Part shown: positions 7,015 through 16,498 of the stretch, in pieces | How the letters are laid out: every line of letters begins with the position of its first letter | How positions within the stretch are numbered: position 1 is the first letter of the stretch | DNA from: Brevibacillus fortis | GTDB lineage: Bacteria; Bacillota; Bacilli; Brevibacillales; Brevibacillaceae | NCBI RefSeq assembly: GCF_003013395.1 | Contig: NZ_PXZM01000051.1 | Span: 17,801-81,800, forward strand | Direction: 5' to 3' | DNA length: 64,000 nucleotides | Notes under the pieces: generated by a model | Told to the model about the DNA's origin: nothing | Seen by the model: only the letters and a program-made list of their open reading frames with translations | The model's database searches: none | Program-made: the position numbers and the translations under genes

Positions 7015-8241
7015 ATGCCCAAAATGAAAGTCCACCAACTGACAAAAGTATTCGGCAAGCAGCCCGAGTTGGCCTTGAAGCTCCTGGCGGAAGGACGTAC
7101 GAAAGAACAAATTTACAAGCAAACCAGCCAGTCTATCGGAGTAAATCAGGTCAGCTTTGAAGTCGAGGAAGGTGAAATCTTCGTCATCATGGGCCTGTCT
7201 GGCAGTGGCAAATCAACCTTAATTCGACTGTGCAATCGACTGATTGATCCAACGAGCGGAAGCATCGAGATTGATGGGGAAGAGATCGTGGACATGAAGG
7301 CAACGGCTTTGCGCGAGGTGCGGAGGAAGAAGCTCGGGATGGTTTTCCAAAATTTCGCCTTGTTTCCACAGCGGACAGTACGGGAAAACGTCGAGTTTGG
7401 TTTGGAGATTCAACAAGTACCGCCAGGGCTCCGGCAAGAAAAAGCACGGGAAGCACTCGCTCTCGTTGGATTGACCGAGTGGGAAAATGCGTACCCGGAT
7501 CAATTGAGCGGAGGTATGCGCCAGCGGGTCGGATTGGCGCGGGCGTTGGCTAATAATCCAGACATTCTCTTGATGGACGAAGCGTTCAGTGCACTGGACC
7601 CGCTCATTCGAAAAGACATGCAGGATGAACTGCTAGAGCTTCAGATGACGATGAAAAAGACGATTTTGTTCATTACACACGACTTGCACGAGGCATTGCG
7701 ACTGGGCGATCGGATTGCCTTTATGAAAGACGGGCAGATCATCCAGATTGGCCGCCCGGAAGAAATCATGGCAGACCCAGCGGATGAATTCGTACGGAAG
7801 TTCGTCGAGGATGCCGACCTGTCCAGGGTGCTCGTTGCTGAAAATGTGATGAAACGGGCAGAAGCGATCACGCCTGACAAAGGGGCGCGAGTGGCGCTGC
7901 AACTCATGATGGATAACGGCGTGTCCAGCTTGTATGTCGTGGACAAAAAGCGCACACTTCTCGGCTTGATTACCGCGTATGACGTATCACTCGCGATCGG
8001 TACAGGGGATTCGCTTTCGGCGATCATGAAAACCGACCTCCCTACCGTTTCACCTGACGCACGCCTGCACAGTTTGTTCCCGATGATGGCAGACCTGCAC
8101 GTGCCGATTGCGGTAGTGGGCGAGCAGCAGCGTTTGTTGGGTGTCATTGTAAAAGGAGCCGTGCTGGGCGGGCTAGTAGGCAAAGTCAATGTCCAAGAGC
8201 ACCAGAGAGCAGAGGTGATGAGTGATGGATGGCGTGCCTAA
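7015..8241 (+). CDS. Glycine betaine/proline-type ABC transporter ATPase (OpuAA/ProV family)
   Basis: Cytoplasmic ATPase driving uptake of quaternary-amine osmoprotectants. The 408-residue protein has Walker A GLSGSGKST, the ABC signature LSGGMRQR, Walker B ILLMDEAF and the H-loop ITHD, then two C-terminal CBS domains (about residues 280-400) typical of ProV/OpuAA, which sense ionic strength in known members. The ATG at 7015 follows GATGAGGG; the frame is open further upstream but that extension runs through the terminator. It overlaps the permease start, so the genes are translationally coupled. Expression should depend on both upstream leader RNAs. Confidence 0.93.
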   Translation: MPKMKVHQLTKVFGKQPELALKLLAEGRTKEQIYKQTSQSIGVNQVSFEVEEGEIFVIMGLSGSGKSTLIRLCNRLIDPTSGSIEIDGEEIVDMKATALREVRRKKLGMVFQNFALFPQRTVRENVEFGLEIQQVPPGLRQEKAREALALVGLTEWENAYPDQLSGGMRQRVGLARALANNPDILLMDEAFSALDPLIRKDMQDELLELQMTMKKTILFITHDLHEALRLGDRIAFMKDGQIIQIGRPEEIMADPADEFVRKFVEDADLSRVLVAENVMKRAEAITPDKGARVALQLMMDNGVSSLYVVDKKRTLLGLITAYDVSLAIGTGDSLSAIMKTDLPTVSPDARLHSLFPMMADLHVPIAVVGEQQRLLGVIVKGAVLGGLVGKVNVQEHQRAEVMSDGWRA

Positions 8242-9064
8242 GCTGCCGATTGGCCAGTGGATGGAAGGGTTCGTGGAGGTACTGGGCCAGTACAAAGGGG
8301 TATTGTTTGATCCGGTGTCTATCGTCATTTCCACGATGGTGACTTACTGTTCCACGGTTTTGGCAGAGATACCTTCGCTGATTCTCATCTTGTTGCTGGG
8401 GGCAGCCGCATGGGTTTTTTCAGGGAGAGCGTCCATGGTTTTTACGGTGATCGGACTTTCCCTCATCCACAACTTGGGATACTGGGATGAAACGATGGAG
8501 ACATTGGGACTCGTCCTTACTGCCACCATTATTTCGATCGCTATCGGGATTCCGGTGGGCATTCTTTGTGCGAGACACGATACGTTTCGCAATCTGGTCA
8601 CGCCAGTCCTGGATTTGATGCAGACGATGCCAGCCTTTGTTTACTTGATTCCCTCGATCTTTTTCTTCGGCTTGGGAGAGGTGCCGGGAGTTATTGCCTC
8701 CGTTATTTTTGCTCTGCCGCCAATCGTGCGTCTCACGAACTTAGGCATACGTCAGGTACCAGCAGAAATGGAGGAAGCGGCGGAAGCCTTTGGCGCAACT
8801 GGCTGGCAAAAGCTCGTGAAAGTGCAACTGCCGTATGCGAAATCGACGATCTTGGCGGGAGTCAATCAGTGCATCATGCTCGCTCTGTCGATGGTGGTCA
8901 TAGCGGCCATGATCGGGGCGAAAGGCTTGGGGGCAGACGTATATCGCGCCGTTTCGCAAGTGGATATAGGAAGAGGATTCGAGGCGGGGCTTTCCATTGT
9001 GATCATCGCTATCGTCTTGGATAGACTTACGCAACATGCAGGAAAAAAGGAGAGAAACACATGA
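8225..9064 (+). CDS. Glycine betaine-type ABC transporter permease (OpuAB/ProW family)
   Basis: Membrane permease of the same transporter, 279 residues with several strongly hydrophobic segments and the EAA-type loop EEAAEAFGATGWQKLVKVQLP that contacts the ATPase. It starts inside the 3' end of the ATPase gene (ATG at 8225, or GTG at 8222) and its stop overlaps the next start in ATGA. The partners are the ATPase and the binding lipoprotein; compatible-solute uptake is the expected role, with the exact substrate undetermined. Confidence 0.93.
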   Translation: MDGVPKLPIGQWMEGFVEVLGQYKGVLFDPVSIVISTMVTYCSTVLAEIPSLILILLLGAAAWVFSGRASMVFTVIGLSLIHNLGYWDETMETLGLVLTATIISIAIGIPVGILCARHDTFRNLVTPVLDLMQTMPAFVYLIPSIFFFGLGEVPGVIASVIFALPPIVRLTNLGIRQVPAEMEEAAEAFGATGWQKLVKVQLPYAKSTILAGVNQCIMLALSMVVIAAMIGAKGLGADVYRAVSQVDIGRGFEAGLSIVIIAIVLDRLTQHAGKKERNT

Positions 9065-9996
9065 TGAACAAAATGGTTCCAGCTTTACTGGCAGTGATGA
9101 TGGGAGCTACCACTTGGTTGGCAGGCTGCTCTAGTCAAAGCACAAACACACAAATATCGACAGCAACGGTGATCGGTTCAGTTCCTTCTGAGACGTCGGA
9201 CAACGCGTTAGGAGAAAAACTCGACTACAAAATCATCGGAATCGACGCAGGATCAGGCTCGATGGTAAAGACAGAGGAGGTTATGAACCTGTACGGCTTA
9301 GATAAGTGGCAGCTCGTCGAAGGCTCCGATGCAGCAATGACAGCAGCTTTGATCAAGGCGTATGAAGCGAAAGAACCGATTATCATTACGGGCTGGACGC
9401 CGCATTGGATGTTTAAAAAGATGGATTTGAAATATTTGGCGGACCCGAAGAACGGCTTTGGCGGAGCGGAACAAATCCATACCATCGTGCGCAAAGGGCT
9501 GAAAGAGGCAAAGCCTGCTGCCTATCAATTTCTGGATAAGTTCTGGTGGGAGCCAGCCGATATGGAGTCGGTCATGGTCCAAATGATTGAAGGAAAAGAT
9601 CCGGAAGTGGCCGCCGCGGAATGGGTGAAAAACAACGAAGCCAAAGTAGCAAAATGGGTGGAGGGCATCCAGCCTGTCCAAAAAGAGAAGCTGACCCTCG
9701 CTTATGTAGCATGGGATTCTGAGATTGCCAGCACGCACGTCGTAGAGCATGTGCTGGAGCAGAAGCTGGGTTATGAGGTCGAATTGAGCCAAGTGCAGAC
9801 TGGACCGATGTGGGCAGGAGTGGCCATTGGGGATGTAGATGGAATGGTTGCAGCTTGGCTGCCGTCTACAGATGCGAGCTATTTGAAAAAATTCGGTGGG
9901 CAAATCGAGGATTTGGGTCCGAATCTCGACGGAACCAAAATCGGACTTGTGGTTCCTTCGTACATGAACATCTCGTCCATCGAGGATCTCCAATAA
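9061..9996 (+). CDS. Glycine betaine-type substrate-binding lipoprotein (OpuAC/ProX family)
   Basis: Extracytoplasmic receptor of the transporter, 311 residues. A signal peptide ends in the lipobox WLAGC (Cys about 23), so the protein should be lipid-anchored outside the membrane. The body matches the OpuAC family, including ITGWTPHWMFKKMDLKYL and a C-terminal half with VAWLPSTDASYL, where aromatic residues normally form the cage around a quaternary amine. It begins at an ATGATG overlapping the permease stop. Confidence 0.92.
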   Translation: MMNKMVPALLAVMMGATTWLAGCSSQSTNTQISTATVIGSVPSETSDNALGEKLDYKIIGIDAGSGSMVKTEEVMNLYGLDKWQLVEGSDAAMTAALIKAYEAKEPIIITGWTPHWMFKKMDLKYLADPKNGFGGAEQIHTIVRKGLKEAKPAAYQFLDKFWWEPADMESVMVQMIEGKDPEVAAAEWVKNNEAKVAKWVEGIQPVQKEKLTLAYVAWDSEIASTHVVEHVLEQKLGYEVELSQVQTGPMWAGVAIGDVDGMVAAWLPSTDASYLKKFGGQIEDLGPNLDGTKIGLVVPSYMNISSIEDLQ

Positions 9997-10015
9997 GGGA
10001 AAGGGAGGCGCTGCT

Positions 10016-10426
10016 ATGAAACATTATCTAGTGATTGGTAAGGGGGAAGCGTTCACTTCTTTTGTCCAGACACTATGCTGCGACAGTTTGCCTGCTTTTT
10101 GGGGAAGGAATCCCGGTGCCTTTTCAATGACAGCGGGGCCTGGAGACAAGACGATTCAGCGTTTTTTGCCCATCTCATTTGACGAGTGCTACCGCGATCA
10201 GGAATCCTTGCTGCTCTATCATTCCGTTTACATCTTTCCCGATGAGTGGGCAGAGGGACGTGACTTCATTACACTGTTCAAGCAGCTGGGTACCTGCCGG
10301 ATTTTTGTGATGACGCAGGAGCATCGGAACGCGATGTTATACAAGGCGCTCGGGGCGAATCACGTCATCGTGAGCCAGCCCGGGTATAAAGGCTACGGCT
10401 GGTTAGCTGAACAGATGAGTGGGTAA
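10016..10426 (+). CDS. Hypothetical protein, 136 aa
   Basis: Not recognised. It starts at ATG 10016 behind GGGAGGCG, 20 bp after the binding-protein gene, so it may be the last gene of the osmolyte operon; a terminator follows it. The protein is soluble in appearance, without signal peptide or membrane segment, has a Rossmann-like opening MKHYLVIGKGEAF and several aromatic and acidic patches. No catalytic motif could be identified. Confidence 0.65.
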   Translation: MKHYLVIGKGEAFTSFVQTLCCDSLPAFWGRNPGAFSMTAGPGDKTIQRFLPISFDECYRDQESLLLYHSVYIFPDEWAEGRDFITLFKQLGTCRIFVMTQEHRNAMLYKALGANHVIVSQPGYKGYGWLAEQMSG

Positions 10427-10440
10427 GAGGGAATGGAAAA

Positions 10441-10467
10441 GGCTCCGCCTGCAAATAAGGCGGAGCC
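10441..10467. terminator. Bidirectional terminator
   Basis: GGCTCCGCCT and AGGCGGAGCC pair perfectly across 7 bases between two convergent genes. The T-run is weak on the plus strand (GCGTTT), while the AAAA before it serves the minus strand. Confidence 0.75.
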
Positions 10468-10480
10468 GCGTTTCGTAAAA

Positions 10481-10849
10481 TCAGCCCAATATTTTTTCGA
10501 GGTCCTTGTCCAATACATAAACCTCGATCCGTTCACCCATTTTCGTGCTGATGTCGCTATGACTCGATAGTACCTTGCAGCTTGTCAGCTTTTCTACGAT
10601 TTCTTCCGATTCTTCGCTGTACATCTCACGGAGAATCTCGCGCATTTCTTTGACGATGCGGCGACCTTTATCGTGACTGGACAGATGCTTTTCTTCGACG
10701 GTGAGAACACCTTTGAACCTTGCGATGACCATATCACCAACGATGTAGGTCTTGGCTTCCTGCGGACCTCGTCCAATCAGATCGCGCTGAAATTTTATGA
10801 ATGCTTCGCTGATTTCTGCTTCCAGCTTTTTTTTGTTAGAGATGGCCAA
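10481..10849 (-). CDS. DUF2294 family protein (YbcI-like)
   Basis: A 122-residue cytoplasmic protein of the DUF2294 family, whose function is unknown to me. Recognisable parts are the N-terminal KKKLEAEISEAFIKFQRDLIGRGP and the central VEEKHLSSHDKGRRIVKEMR. The most likely start is a TTG at 10849, seven bases after GGGAGGT; a longer frame to 10912 lacks a ribosome-binding site. It is transcribed away from the orphan kdpF-kdpB pair and converges on the osmolyte operon. In other genomes such genes occur near stress and ion-transport genes, but the link here is only positional. Confidence 0.75.
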   Translation of the reverse strand: MAISNKKKLEAEISEAFIKFQRDLIGRGPQEAKTYIVGDMVIARFKGVLTVEEKHLSSHDKGRRIVKEMREILREMYSEESEEIVEKLTSCKVLSSHSDISTKMGERIEVYVLDKDLEKILG

Positions 10850-10942
10850 ACGCCATACCTCCCATAATTTATCATTGTGCCTAATATTACTCAGCCGTCT
10901 TGGGGCTGTCAACCTACGAAAAAAGAGGGGGAAAACATTCCT

Positions 10943-11020
10943 GTGGTGATCGTCTCCATTTTTGCTGTTGGTATTTTTCTTTATTTGATCTATGCGTTAT
11001 TGCATGTGGAGGAGCTATGA
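10943..11020 (+). CDS. kdpF: KdpF-like small membrane peptide (orphan cluster)
   Basis: A 25-residue single-span peptide starting at GTG 10943 behind GAGGGGG: VVIVSIFAVGIFLYLIYALL followed by HVEEL. The hydrophobic helix ending in Y-A-L-L and a short acidic tail match KdpF, the small lipid-like subunit that stabilises KdpFABC. Its stop overlaps the ATG of the following kdpB by ATGA. It is too short for usual gene callers. Unlike a normal operon, kdpA is absent downstream. Confidence 0.8.
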   Translation: MVIVSIFAVGIFLYLIYALLHVEEL

Positions 11021-13017
11021 AACAATTGATAGGAAAGGCCCTGCTTGATAGTTTTCGCAAGCTGAATCCGCTGGTCATGATGTCAAATCCGGTGCTGTTT
11101 GTCGTAGAGCTCGGAACGGTTTTGATTTTGCTGATGCTGTTGTTTCCGAAGTATTTTGGTACGGAGGATCAAGTAGGGTGGAATACAGTCGTCTTTTCCG
11201 TTTTATTATTCACGGTGTTGTTCGCGAATTTCGCTGAGGCATTGGCGGAAGGCCGCGGGAAAGCACAAGCAGATACATTGCGACGGGCCAAGCGGGATAC
11301 GGAGGCCAAGAGACTCAAATCAGATGGCAGTGTGCAGGTGATTTCATCTGGCGAACTGCGCAAAGGTGATAGAGTCTTGGTCGAAACAGGAGATATCATC
11401 CCAGGGGATGGTGACATTATCGATGGCTTGGCCTCGATCGATGAATCTGCAATCACGGGCGAGTCGGCTCCGGTCATCAAAAGAGCGGGCAGTGACCAGA
11501 CGTCTGTAACGGGTGGGACACGTGTCATCAGTGACTCTATCGTTGTGAAAATTACGACGAACCCTGGGGACTCATTTTTGGATCGGATGATTATGCTCAT
11601 TGAAGGGGCCAAACGTCAAAAAGCCCCGAATGAAATTGCCTTAAATACAGTTCTTATCGTCTTCACGCTTATTTTTTTGATTGTCGTCGTTACGCTTGTT
11701 CCGATTGCGGCGTATGTGGGGATCGAGCTGGATATCTCCGTTTTAGTCGTTTTGCTCGTATGTCTCATTCCGACCACGATTGGCGGCTTGTTATCGGCCA
11801 TTGGCATTGCGGGGATGGATCGTGTCACGCGCTTTGGTGTCATTGCCATGTCAGGTAAGGCAGTAGAGGCGGCCGGGGATGTCAACACGATCATTTTGGA
11901 CAAGACAGGTACGATTACGTACGGAAACCGACTGGCAGCAGATTTCGTTCCCGTAGCAGGAGTCGACCAGAAGGAGCTGATGGAAGTCGCTGTGCTCACT
12001 TCGCTGTTCGATGATACGCCAGAGGGAAGCTCCGTCATGATGCTTGCCCAAGCCAACCATGTTGTCTGCGATGTCAAAGCGTACGAAGGAGAGATTATCC
12101 CGTTTACTGCCGAGGAGCGCATGAGCGGATTGAATTATAAAGGCGTCCACTATCGAAAAGGAGCAGTTAGCGCCATCAGTGCCTATATCAGAGAGCGCGG
12201 TGGCATGGTTCCGCCAGATCTTGAAGAAAAAAGCGCGCGAATCTCGCTGCAAGGCGGTACTCCGCTCGCTGTATGTAAAGACAGTCAGGTTCTTGGCCTG
12301 ATTTACTTGAAGGATACGGTGAAGCCGGGGATTCGCGAGCGTTTTGAAGAATTGCGGAAAATGGGCATTCGGACGGTGATGTGCACAGGCGACAATCCAC
12401 TGACAGCGGCCACCATCGCCAAAGAAGCAGGCGTAGATGACTTCATCGCCGAGAGCAAGCCGGAGGACAAAATTAGGATTGTCCGGGAAGAGCAGGCACA
12501 AGGAAAAATGGTTGCGATGACCGGCGATGGCACGAATGATGCGCCAGCGCTGGCTCAAGCCGATGTAGGTATCGCGATGAACAGCGGGACAACCGCAGCG
12601 AAGGAAGCGGCCAACATGGTCGATCTCGATTCAGACCCGACGAAGATTTTGCAGGTCATTTCCATCGGGAAGCAACTGCTCATGACTCGCGGCGCATTGA
12701 CGACCTTTAGTATCGCAAACGACTTTTCCAAGTATTTTGCGATCATCCCAGCGATGCTGGTCGAGCAAGTACCCGAGATGCAGCTTTTGAACATCATGAA
12801 CCTGCAGTCCCCGTCCAGTGCTGTTCTATCCGCACTCTTATTCAATGCGATCATTATCCCGCTGTTAATCCCGCTGGCTTTGCGGGGAGTGCGTTATGTG
12901 CCGATGAATGCGAACCAGCTTCTCGTCCGGAACTTGTTGATTTACGGCGTAGGTGGAATCATTTTTCCTTTTATCGGAATTAAGCTGATTGATATGGGAC
13001 TGCAACTGTTCTGGTAA
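11017..13017 (+). CDS. kdpB: Orphan KdpB-type P-type ATPase subunit
   Basis: A full-length (666 aa) paralogue of KdpB, the ATP-hydrolysing subunit of the K+ pump KdpFABC. It keeps TGESAPV in the actuator domain, the phosphorylated Asp in DKTGTIT, GDGTNDAPALAQADVG and the membrane helix CLIPTTIGGLLSAIGIAG. No kdpA or kdpC lies next to it; instead a chemoreceptor and a GGDEF/EAL protein follow. By eye it is about 70% identical to the KdpB at 19065-21104. It might replace the other KdpB in a hybrid complex, or have a sensory role; either is inference. Translation is coupled to the kdpF-like peptide. Confidence 0.92.
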   Translation: MKQLIGKALLDSFRKLNPLVMMSNPVLFVVELGTVLILLMLLFPKYFGTEDQVGWNTVVFSVLLFTVLFANFAEALAEGRGKAQADTLRRAKRDTEAKRLKSDGSVQVISSGELRKGDRVLVETGDIIPGDGDIIDGLASIDESAITGESAPVIKRAGSDQTSVTGGTRVISDSIVVKITTNPGDSFLDRMIMLIEGAKRQKAPNEIALNTVLIVFTLIFLIVVVTLVPIAAYVGIELDISVLVVLLVCLIPTTIGGLLSAIGIAGMDRVTRFGVIAMSGKAVEAAGDVNTIILDKTGTITYGNRLAADFVPVAGVDQKELMEVAVLTSLFDDTPEGSSVMMLAQANHVVCDVKAYEGEIIPFTAEERMSGLNYKGVHYRKGAVSAISAYIRERGGMVPPDLEEKSARISLQGGTPLAVCKDSQVLGLIYLKDTVKPGIRERFEELRKMGIRTVMCTGDNPLTAATIAKEAGVDDFIAESKPEDKIRIVREEQAQGKMVAMTGDGTNDAPALAQADVGIAMNSGTTAAKEAANMVDLDSDPTKILQVISIGKQLLMTRGALTTFSIANDFSKYFAIIPAMLVEQVPEMQLLNIMNLQSPSSAVLSALLFNAIIIPLLIPLALRGVRYVPMNANQLLVRNLLIYGVGGIIFPFIGIKLIDMGLQLFW

Positions 13018-13054
13018 CCAAACAGCTATGAATGACATACGGAGGTGTACTTAC

Positions 13055-14380
13055 GTGAACGTATCGTTGCGTTCCAAAATCATGTGCGGCTTTGTCGCTG
13101 CGGCCCTGCTAATTGGAGTGCTAGGGCAGTTCTATTACACAAAGCTGGTGGAAATCAATGCCCGCTATACTGCCACCGTGAGCCAGGGAGAAGGAGCGGT
13201 TAGGCAAGTAGAAGAGACAGTGCTCCAAGAGCTTTCCTACATTCATGTGACGAGTGTTGTGATGTTTGTTTTGATCATCGGATTGGGCTGGATTATTTCT
13301 GGCCAAATTAGCCGATCCATTCGTGTCATTGCCGATGCGACAGAGACAATGGCGGCAGGAGATTTGACAGGAGCAGAGATCCAGATCGCCACGCGGGATG
13401 AGGTGGGGCAGGTAGCGCAAGCGATTAACCAGATGGCGCGTAATTTGCGCAATTTGATCGGGCAAATCAGTACGGGAGCAGATCATGTCGCGAACGCTTC
13501 CGAGGAGCTGGCGACGAATGCCTTGCAGGCAACAGAAAACAGCCGATCGGTTGTCCTAGCGATGCAAGAGCTGGTGGATGGCGCTGGGGAGCAAATGAAG
13601 GGCTCCGATCAAATAGTCGATTCGATGGAACACGTAGAAGAAGCTGTGAAGCAAATGGAGGAGTACTCGCAGCATGTCTTCGGATCAGCCAATAGCGCCT
13701 CTGCGGTGGCCGAGACGGGAACGGAGGTCATCGCGAAAACGGTGCAGCAGATGGCAGACATTGCGGCTGCTTTTACCACGACAGAGAAAGCCGTGACGCA
13801 GCTGGACACTCGATCAAGGGAGATTGAAGAGTGTGTGGCTATCATTAAGGTGATGGCGAATCAGACGAATCTTTTGGCAATCAATGCCGCGATTGAAGCT
13901 GCGCGTGCAGGAGCGTCAGGCAAAGGCTTCGCTGTCGTAGCCGGGGAAGTGAGAAAGCTCGCAGATCAATCCAGGCAGGCAGCGGAGCAGATTGCCGATA
14001 TGCTCGAACAGATGCGACAAGATGTTGCCCGGGCTGTAGGGTCCATTGAAGGCGGAAATACAGAGGTCGCTTCTGGTGTGACGGTCGTAAAGGAAGCGGG
14101 AGATGCTTTTGCAAAAATCGGTCTGGCGGTTCAGCAAGTAGCCTTGCACATTAATCAAGTCGCGACAGGGCTGGATCATACCTCGGGCAAAACCGTGACG
14201 GTGACAGCCCAAATGGGTCAGCTGGCACAAATCGCGAAGACGGCATCCGAGCGGGCTGATCAAGTGGCACAAGCGGCCTATCAGCAAAACAGTGCGGTGG
14301 AGGCGTTTCGTGAGTGCATTGATTCACTCAGCAAGCTGGCTCACCAACAAAAAAGTTTGATTCGCAGATTCAAGACATAG
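13055..14380 (+). CDS. Methyl-accepting chemotaxis-type receptor with minimal external domain
   Basis: A 441-residue membrane receptor. The GTG at 13055 is six bases after GGAGGTGT. TM1 (about residues 8-28) and TM2 (about 70-88) enclose only about 40 external residues, too few for a ligand-binding domain. A HAMP domain follows, then the signalling coiled coil with the hairpin tip containing NLLAINAAIEAARAG and GKGFAVVAGEVRKLAD, which docks CheA and CheW in known receptors. It lies 37 bp after the orphan kdpB and abuts the GGDEF/EAL gene, so it may sense membrane or ion state, or an adjacent protein, rather than a small molecule. Confidence 0.93.
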   Translation: MNVSLRSKIMCGFVAAALLIGVLGQFYYTKLVEINARYTATVSQGEGAVRQVEETVLQELSYIHVTSVVMFVLIIGLGWIISGQISRSIRVIADATETMAAGDLTGAEIQIATRDEVGQVAQAINQMARNLRNLIGQISTGADHVANASEELATNALQATENSRSVVLAMQELVDGAGEQMKGSDQIVDSMEHVEEAVKQMEEYSQHVFGSANSASAVAETGTEVIAKTVQQMADIAAAFTTTEKAVTQLDTRSREIEECVAIIKVMANQTNLLAINAAIEAARAGASGKGFAVVAGEVRKLADQSRQAAEQIADMLEQMRQDVARAVGSIEGGNTEVASGVTVVKEAGDAFAKIGLAVQQVALHINQVATGLDHTSGKTVTVTAQMGQLAQIAKTASERADQVAQAAYQQNSAVEAFRECIDSLSKLAHQQKSLIRRFKT

Positions 14381-16327
14381 GTGATGGGAATGGGACTATG
14401 GCTAGAGCAGCAACGGATCGAGAGACAAAAACAAATGGCGTTACATCTGGCTACTGCAGTTGCTGCGCTCGTGCTTGTAATCGTCTTGTCGCTGCTCTTC
14501 TTGACGGAGGAAACGCGTGGAGGTGTATGGCTGGCCGCTTTATTGCCTGTCTTGATCATCATGGCAATCTGTTATCGCACGGCCCTGAGGTACGCCTGTG
14601 ATACGCATCAGCTGGTGCAAACGTATTGGGAGAACGAGGAAAGAAAGATTCGCTCGATATTGGAGAGCATCAAAGACGGTTATTACGAGCTGGACGAGCG
14701 AGGTCGGTTCCTCGCTGTGAATCCTGCACTATCTGAAATACTTGGCGCACCTGTACATGAGCTGTTGGGAGCAAGCTATCAGGAGTATGTGGGCAAACAA
14801 GATGCCTTGAAGCTAAAGCACGCATTTCGGTGGGTGTCGCATACCGGGACGCCTGTCCAGCAAATTGACTGGGCGTTTGTCCAGCGTGACGGTCAGAGGC
14901 GTTTAGTCGAGGGCTCCATTGTGAAAATCAGTGAAAAGTCGAGCGGTGTCACGGGACTGCGCGGGATTATCCGCGATGTGACGGATCGCAGGCAGGCAGA
15001 ACAGACGATCAATCACATGGCGTACCACGATGCGCTGACTGATTTGCCGAACCGTCGACTTTTCGAGGCGGAGCTGACGATTGCGCTATCCCAGGCGAAG
15101 CAGCAAGGGCAGATGATGGCGATCTTGTTTTTTGATTTGGATCGTTTCAAATACATCAACGACTCCTTGGGGCATTATTTCGGGGACTGCTTGCTCCAGT
15201 CGCTTTCTTATCGATTAAAGGAAAATGTCGGCTCGGCAGGCATACTGGCTCGCATGGGCGGGGATGAGTTTACGATGATTTTTCCTGCGATTTCTGATGA
15301 GACAGAGGTGGTTGCGTTGGCGGATCGGATCATTGCGTCCTTGCAGTCGCCGCTTCAGGTGGAGGATCGGGAATGCATTGTCACGACCAGTATCGGGATC
15401 AGTATTTTTCCGAGAGACGGGGAGGATACGCAAACCCTCATGAAGCATGCGGACGCCGCCATGTACAGTGCCAAAGAAAAAGGCAGGAATCGGTACAACC
15501 TGTACTCGTCCACGATGAGCCTTCATGTGGCGGAGCGGCTGGCAGTCGAGCAGGAGCTGCGCAAAGCGTTGGAACGCCATGAGTTTTGCCTGCATTATCA
15601 GCCACAGCTCGATTGTAAAACAAATCAAGTGGTCGGGGTGGAGGCTCTGCTCAGATGGCAGCATCCTGAATGGGGCATGGTCTCTCCAGCGGAATTTATC
15701 CCCTTGGCAGAAGAGACGGGATTGATTGTTCCGATTGGGGAATGGGTGCTTCGGACAGCTTGTCAGCAAAACAAAGCATGGGCAGAAGCAGGCTTTCCTC
15801 CCCTGCGCATAGCGGTGAATCTTTCGGCCCGCCAATTTCAGCAGGAGAATTTGGTCGGCATGATCAAGCAGGTGTTGCAAGAAACGCAGATGCAGCCGCA
15901 ATTCCTGGAGCTGGAGATCACGGAAAGTGCCGTCATGCAAAACGCCACGCGGGTCATTGGAATCCTGCATGAGCTGAAAAATCTCGGGATCTGGCTTTCC
16001 ATCGACGATTTTGGGACAGGCTACTCCTCGCTTAGCTACTTGCGCGATTTTCCCATTAACCGATTGAAGATCGATCGGTCGTTTGTGAATGATATTACAG
16101 AAAACGAAGATGCCGTCATCGCCAAGTCGATCATTGCCATGGCCCACAGCTTGCAGATGAACGTGCTGGCTGAGGGGGTGGAAAACGAAGTTCAGCTGGC
16201 CTTTTTACGTGAGCAGCAATGTGATGAAATGCAGGGCTACTATTGCAGTAAGCCATTACCTGCTGAGAAATTGGAAGAGTGGATGCAACAATCGGATGCG
16301 ACTGCTCTTGCCGTATGGGGAAAATAA
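14381..16327 (+). CDS. Membrane PAS-GGDEF-EAL protein (c-di-GMP turnover)
   Basis: A 648-residue protein with two N-terminal membrane helices (about residues 20-65), a PAS domain (about 85-205), a GGDEF domain (about 210-375) and an EAL domain (about 390-635). GGDEF is intact in RMGGDEF and the EAL signature in GVEALLRW, with the DDFGTGYSS loop, so both c-di-GMP synthesis and breakdown are possible; which dominates cannot be read from sequence. The start codons GTG/ATG directly follow the receptor stop, implying coupled translation. It probably adjusts motility or biofilm behaviour together with the receptor. Confidence 0.92.
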   Translation: MMGMGLWLEQQRIERQKQMALHLATAVAALVLVIVLSLLFLTEETRGGVWLAALLPVLIIMAICYRTALRYACDTHQLVQTYWENEERKIRSILESIKDGYYELDERGRFLAVNPALSEILGAPVHELLGASYQEYVGKQDALKLKHAFRWVSHTGTPVQQIDWAFVQRDGQRRLVEGSIVKISEKSSGVTGLRGIIRDVTDRRQAEQTINHMAYHDALTDLPNRRLFEAELTIALSQAKQQGQMMAILFFDLDRFKYINDSLGHYFGDCLLQSLSYRLKENVGSAGILARMGGDEFTMIFPAISDETEVVALADRIIASLQSPLQVEDRECIVTTSIGISIFPRDGEDTQTLMKHADAAMYSAKEKGRNRYNLYSSTMSLHVAERLAVEQELRKALERHEFCLHYQPQLDCKTNQVVGVEALLRWQHPEWGMVSPAEFIPLAEETGLIVPIGEWVLRTACQQNKAWAEAGFPPLRIAVNLSARQFQQENLVGMIKQVLQETQMQPQFLELEITESAVMQNATRVIGILHELKNLGIWLSIDDFGTGYSSLSYLRDFPINRLKIDRSFVNDITENEDAVIAKSIIAMAHSLQMNVLAEGVENEVQLAFLREQQCDEMQGYYCSKPLPAEKLEEWMQQSDATALAVWGK

Positions 16328-16442
16328 TATGAAAAAGGAAGAAAAACGATGAAATATCATGATCGGATGAGGCCTGATAGGTATAAATCGCTTACACGGA
16401 TAAAGAACGCAAAAATCGTGTGAAAAAGACTGAAATAGGACA

Positions 16443-16471
16443 TTAACATCCGATTATGCCGGACGTATAAT
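16443..16471 (+). promoter_or_regulatory. Sigma-A promoter of the kdp leader
   Basis: TTAACA (16443-16448), 17-bp spacer, consensus TATAAT (16466-16471), about 28 bp before the aptamer. Confidence 0.78.
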
Positions 16472-16498
16472 GAGACTCGTAACCAACAATTGCAAATA

